Shown piece after piece: positions 5,623 through 6,009 of a stretch of 6,009 nt of DNA; position 1 is the first letter of the stretch; each line of letters begins with the position of its first letter. The stretch is from contig CALCUQ010000257.1 in assembly GCA_937906795.1 (NCBI GenBank), positions 1 through 6,009 on the forward strand, given 5' to 3'. The position numbers were made by a program, and so were the translations under genes. The DNA comes from an uncultured Bacteroidales bacterium (GTDB taxonomy: Bacteria; Bacteroidota; Bacteroidia; Bacteroidales; UBA932). The notes beneath the pieces are model-generated. The model was not told the DNA's origin. It did not search any database and saw nothing but the letters and a program-made list of their open reading frames with translations.

Positions 5623-6009
5623 TTAGTATCCTAAAATTTTAAGCATTGATTTGTATGACTGTTCTTTGCTGAACAATCTTGTATAATATTCTCCATCTTC
5701 ATCCACATCAATTATTACATGTTTTGGTGCAGGCTGCAGACAGTGCTGAATTCCACCATAGCCAGAAATGGATTCCTGATATGCTCCAGTGTGGAAGAAG
5801 CCAATATAAAGAGGATCTTTCTTGTCTTCCATTGTTGGTAAGAATATGGCATTTGCGTGAGCCTCAGCATTATAATAGTCTTGTGAATCACAAGTAAGAC
5901 CACCAAGGAATACTCTCTGGTATTTATCTTCCCATTTATTTATAGGTAGTAGGATGAACTTTTGGTTTATACCCCAAGTGTCAGGTAGAGTGGTCATGAA
6001 TGAGCTGTC
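5623..6009 (-). CDS. speA: Biosynthetic arginine decarboxylase, C-terminal part (5' end outside window)
   Basis: This PLP-dependent enzyme converts arginine to agmatine, the first step of the agmatine route to putrescine and spermidine. Only the last 128 residues of about 630 are in the window; the frame is open to the edge (D-S-S-F-M...), so the ATG at 5997 is an internal Met. Visible family marks are TWGINQKFILLPINKW (visible residues 12-27), then GGLTCDSQDYYN, whose CDS motif carries the cysteine that reaches the active site across the dimer in the alanine-racemase-fold decarboxylases, and GFFHTGAYQESISGYGGIQH, whose Tyr in GAYQ matches the residue that holds the PLP phosphate. The chain ends MLKILGY. 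It reads toward the methyltransferase with a one-base gap. The PLP lysine and the N-terminal barrel are off the right edge. Other fold-III decarboxylases are less likely because of the TCDSQDYYN and GGIQHC wording. Confidence 0.88.
   Translation of the reverse strand, partial: DSSFMTTLPDTWGINQKFILLPINKWEDKYQRVFLGGLTCDSQDYYNAEAHANAIFLPTMEDKKDPLYIGFFHTGAYQESISGYGGIQHCLQPAPKHVIIDVDEDGEYYTRLFSKEQSYKSMLKILGY

Noticed and set aside
5623..5997. A free-standing 124-residue protein starting at the minus-strand ATG 5997
   Set aside because: The frame stays open to 6009 and the sequence is the C-terminal part of arginine decarboxylase, so the Met is internal.

Overview
The window is AT-rich and almost entirely coding. 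It holds eight loci: six on the plus strand (1-4876) and two on the minus strand (4878-6009). The style of the proteins suggests a bacterium of the Bacteroidota, most likely Bacteroidales. The reasons are a TatC with a long first periplasmic loop and an N-terminal MTFWEHLDELR block, an arginine decarboxylase C-terminus of the type seen in Bacteroides relatives, an MRM3-like SPOUT methyltransferase ending in CAEFRR, and weak or absent Shine-Dalgarno sequences at most starts. This assignment rests on recalled family resemblance; no search was run.

Plus strand, left to right: the C-terminal third of valyl-tRNA synthetase (valS, cut by the window edge); a hotdog-fold acyl-CoA thioesterase of the YbgC/4HBT type; tatA; tatC; an ABC-F translation factor split by a one-base frameshift near 2532; and rlmB, the 23S rRNA Gm2251 methyltransferase. 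Gaps are 1, 19, 0, -17 (overlap) and 10 bases, so this looks like one transcription unit whose promoter lies left of the window. No internal promoter or terminator is convincing.

Minus strand, read right to left: the C-terminal part of biosynthetic arginine decarboxylase (speA, cut by the right edge), then, one base later, a second TrmH/SpoU-family RNA methyltransferase. Its stop codon lies one base from the rlmB stop, so two distant relatives of the same methyltransferase superfamily meet tail to tail with no room for a terminator.

Functionally, the cluster is mainly translation housekeeping (tRNA charging, an ABC-F ribosome factor, two rRNA/tRNA 2'-O-methyltransferases). It also carries a minimal TatA-TatC protein export system with no tatB in view, a thioesterase and the start of polyamine synthesis. 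I see no mobile element, CRISPR array, RNA gene or clearly new system. The points most worth checking are the ABC-F frameshift, the in-frame tatA-TAG-TTG-tatC junction, and the tail-to-tail methyltransferases. There is no gene-free stretch longer than 19 bases.
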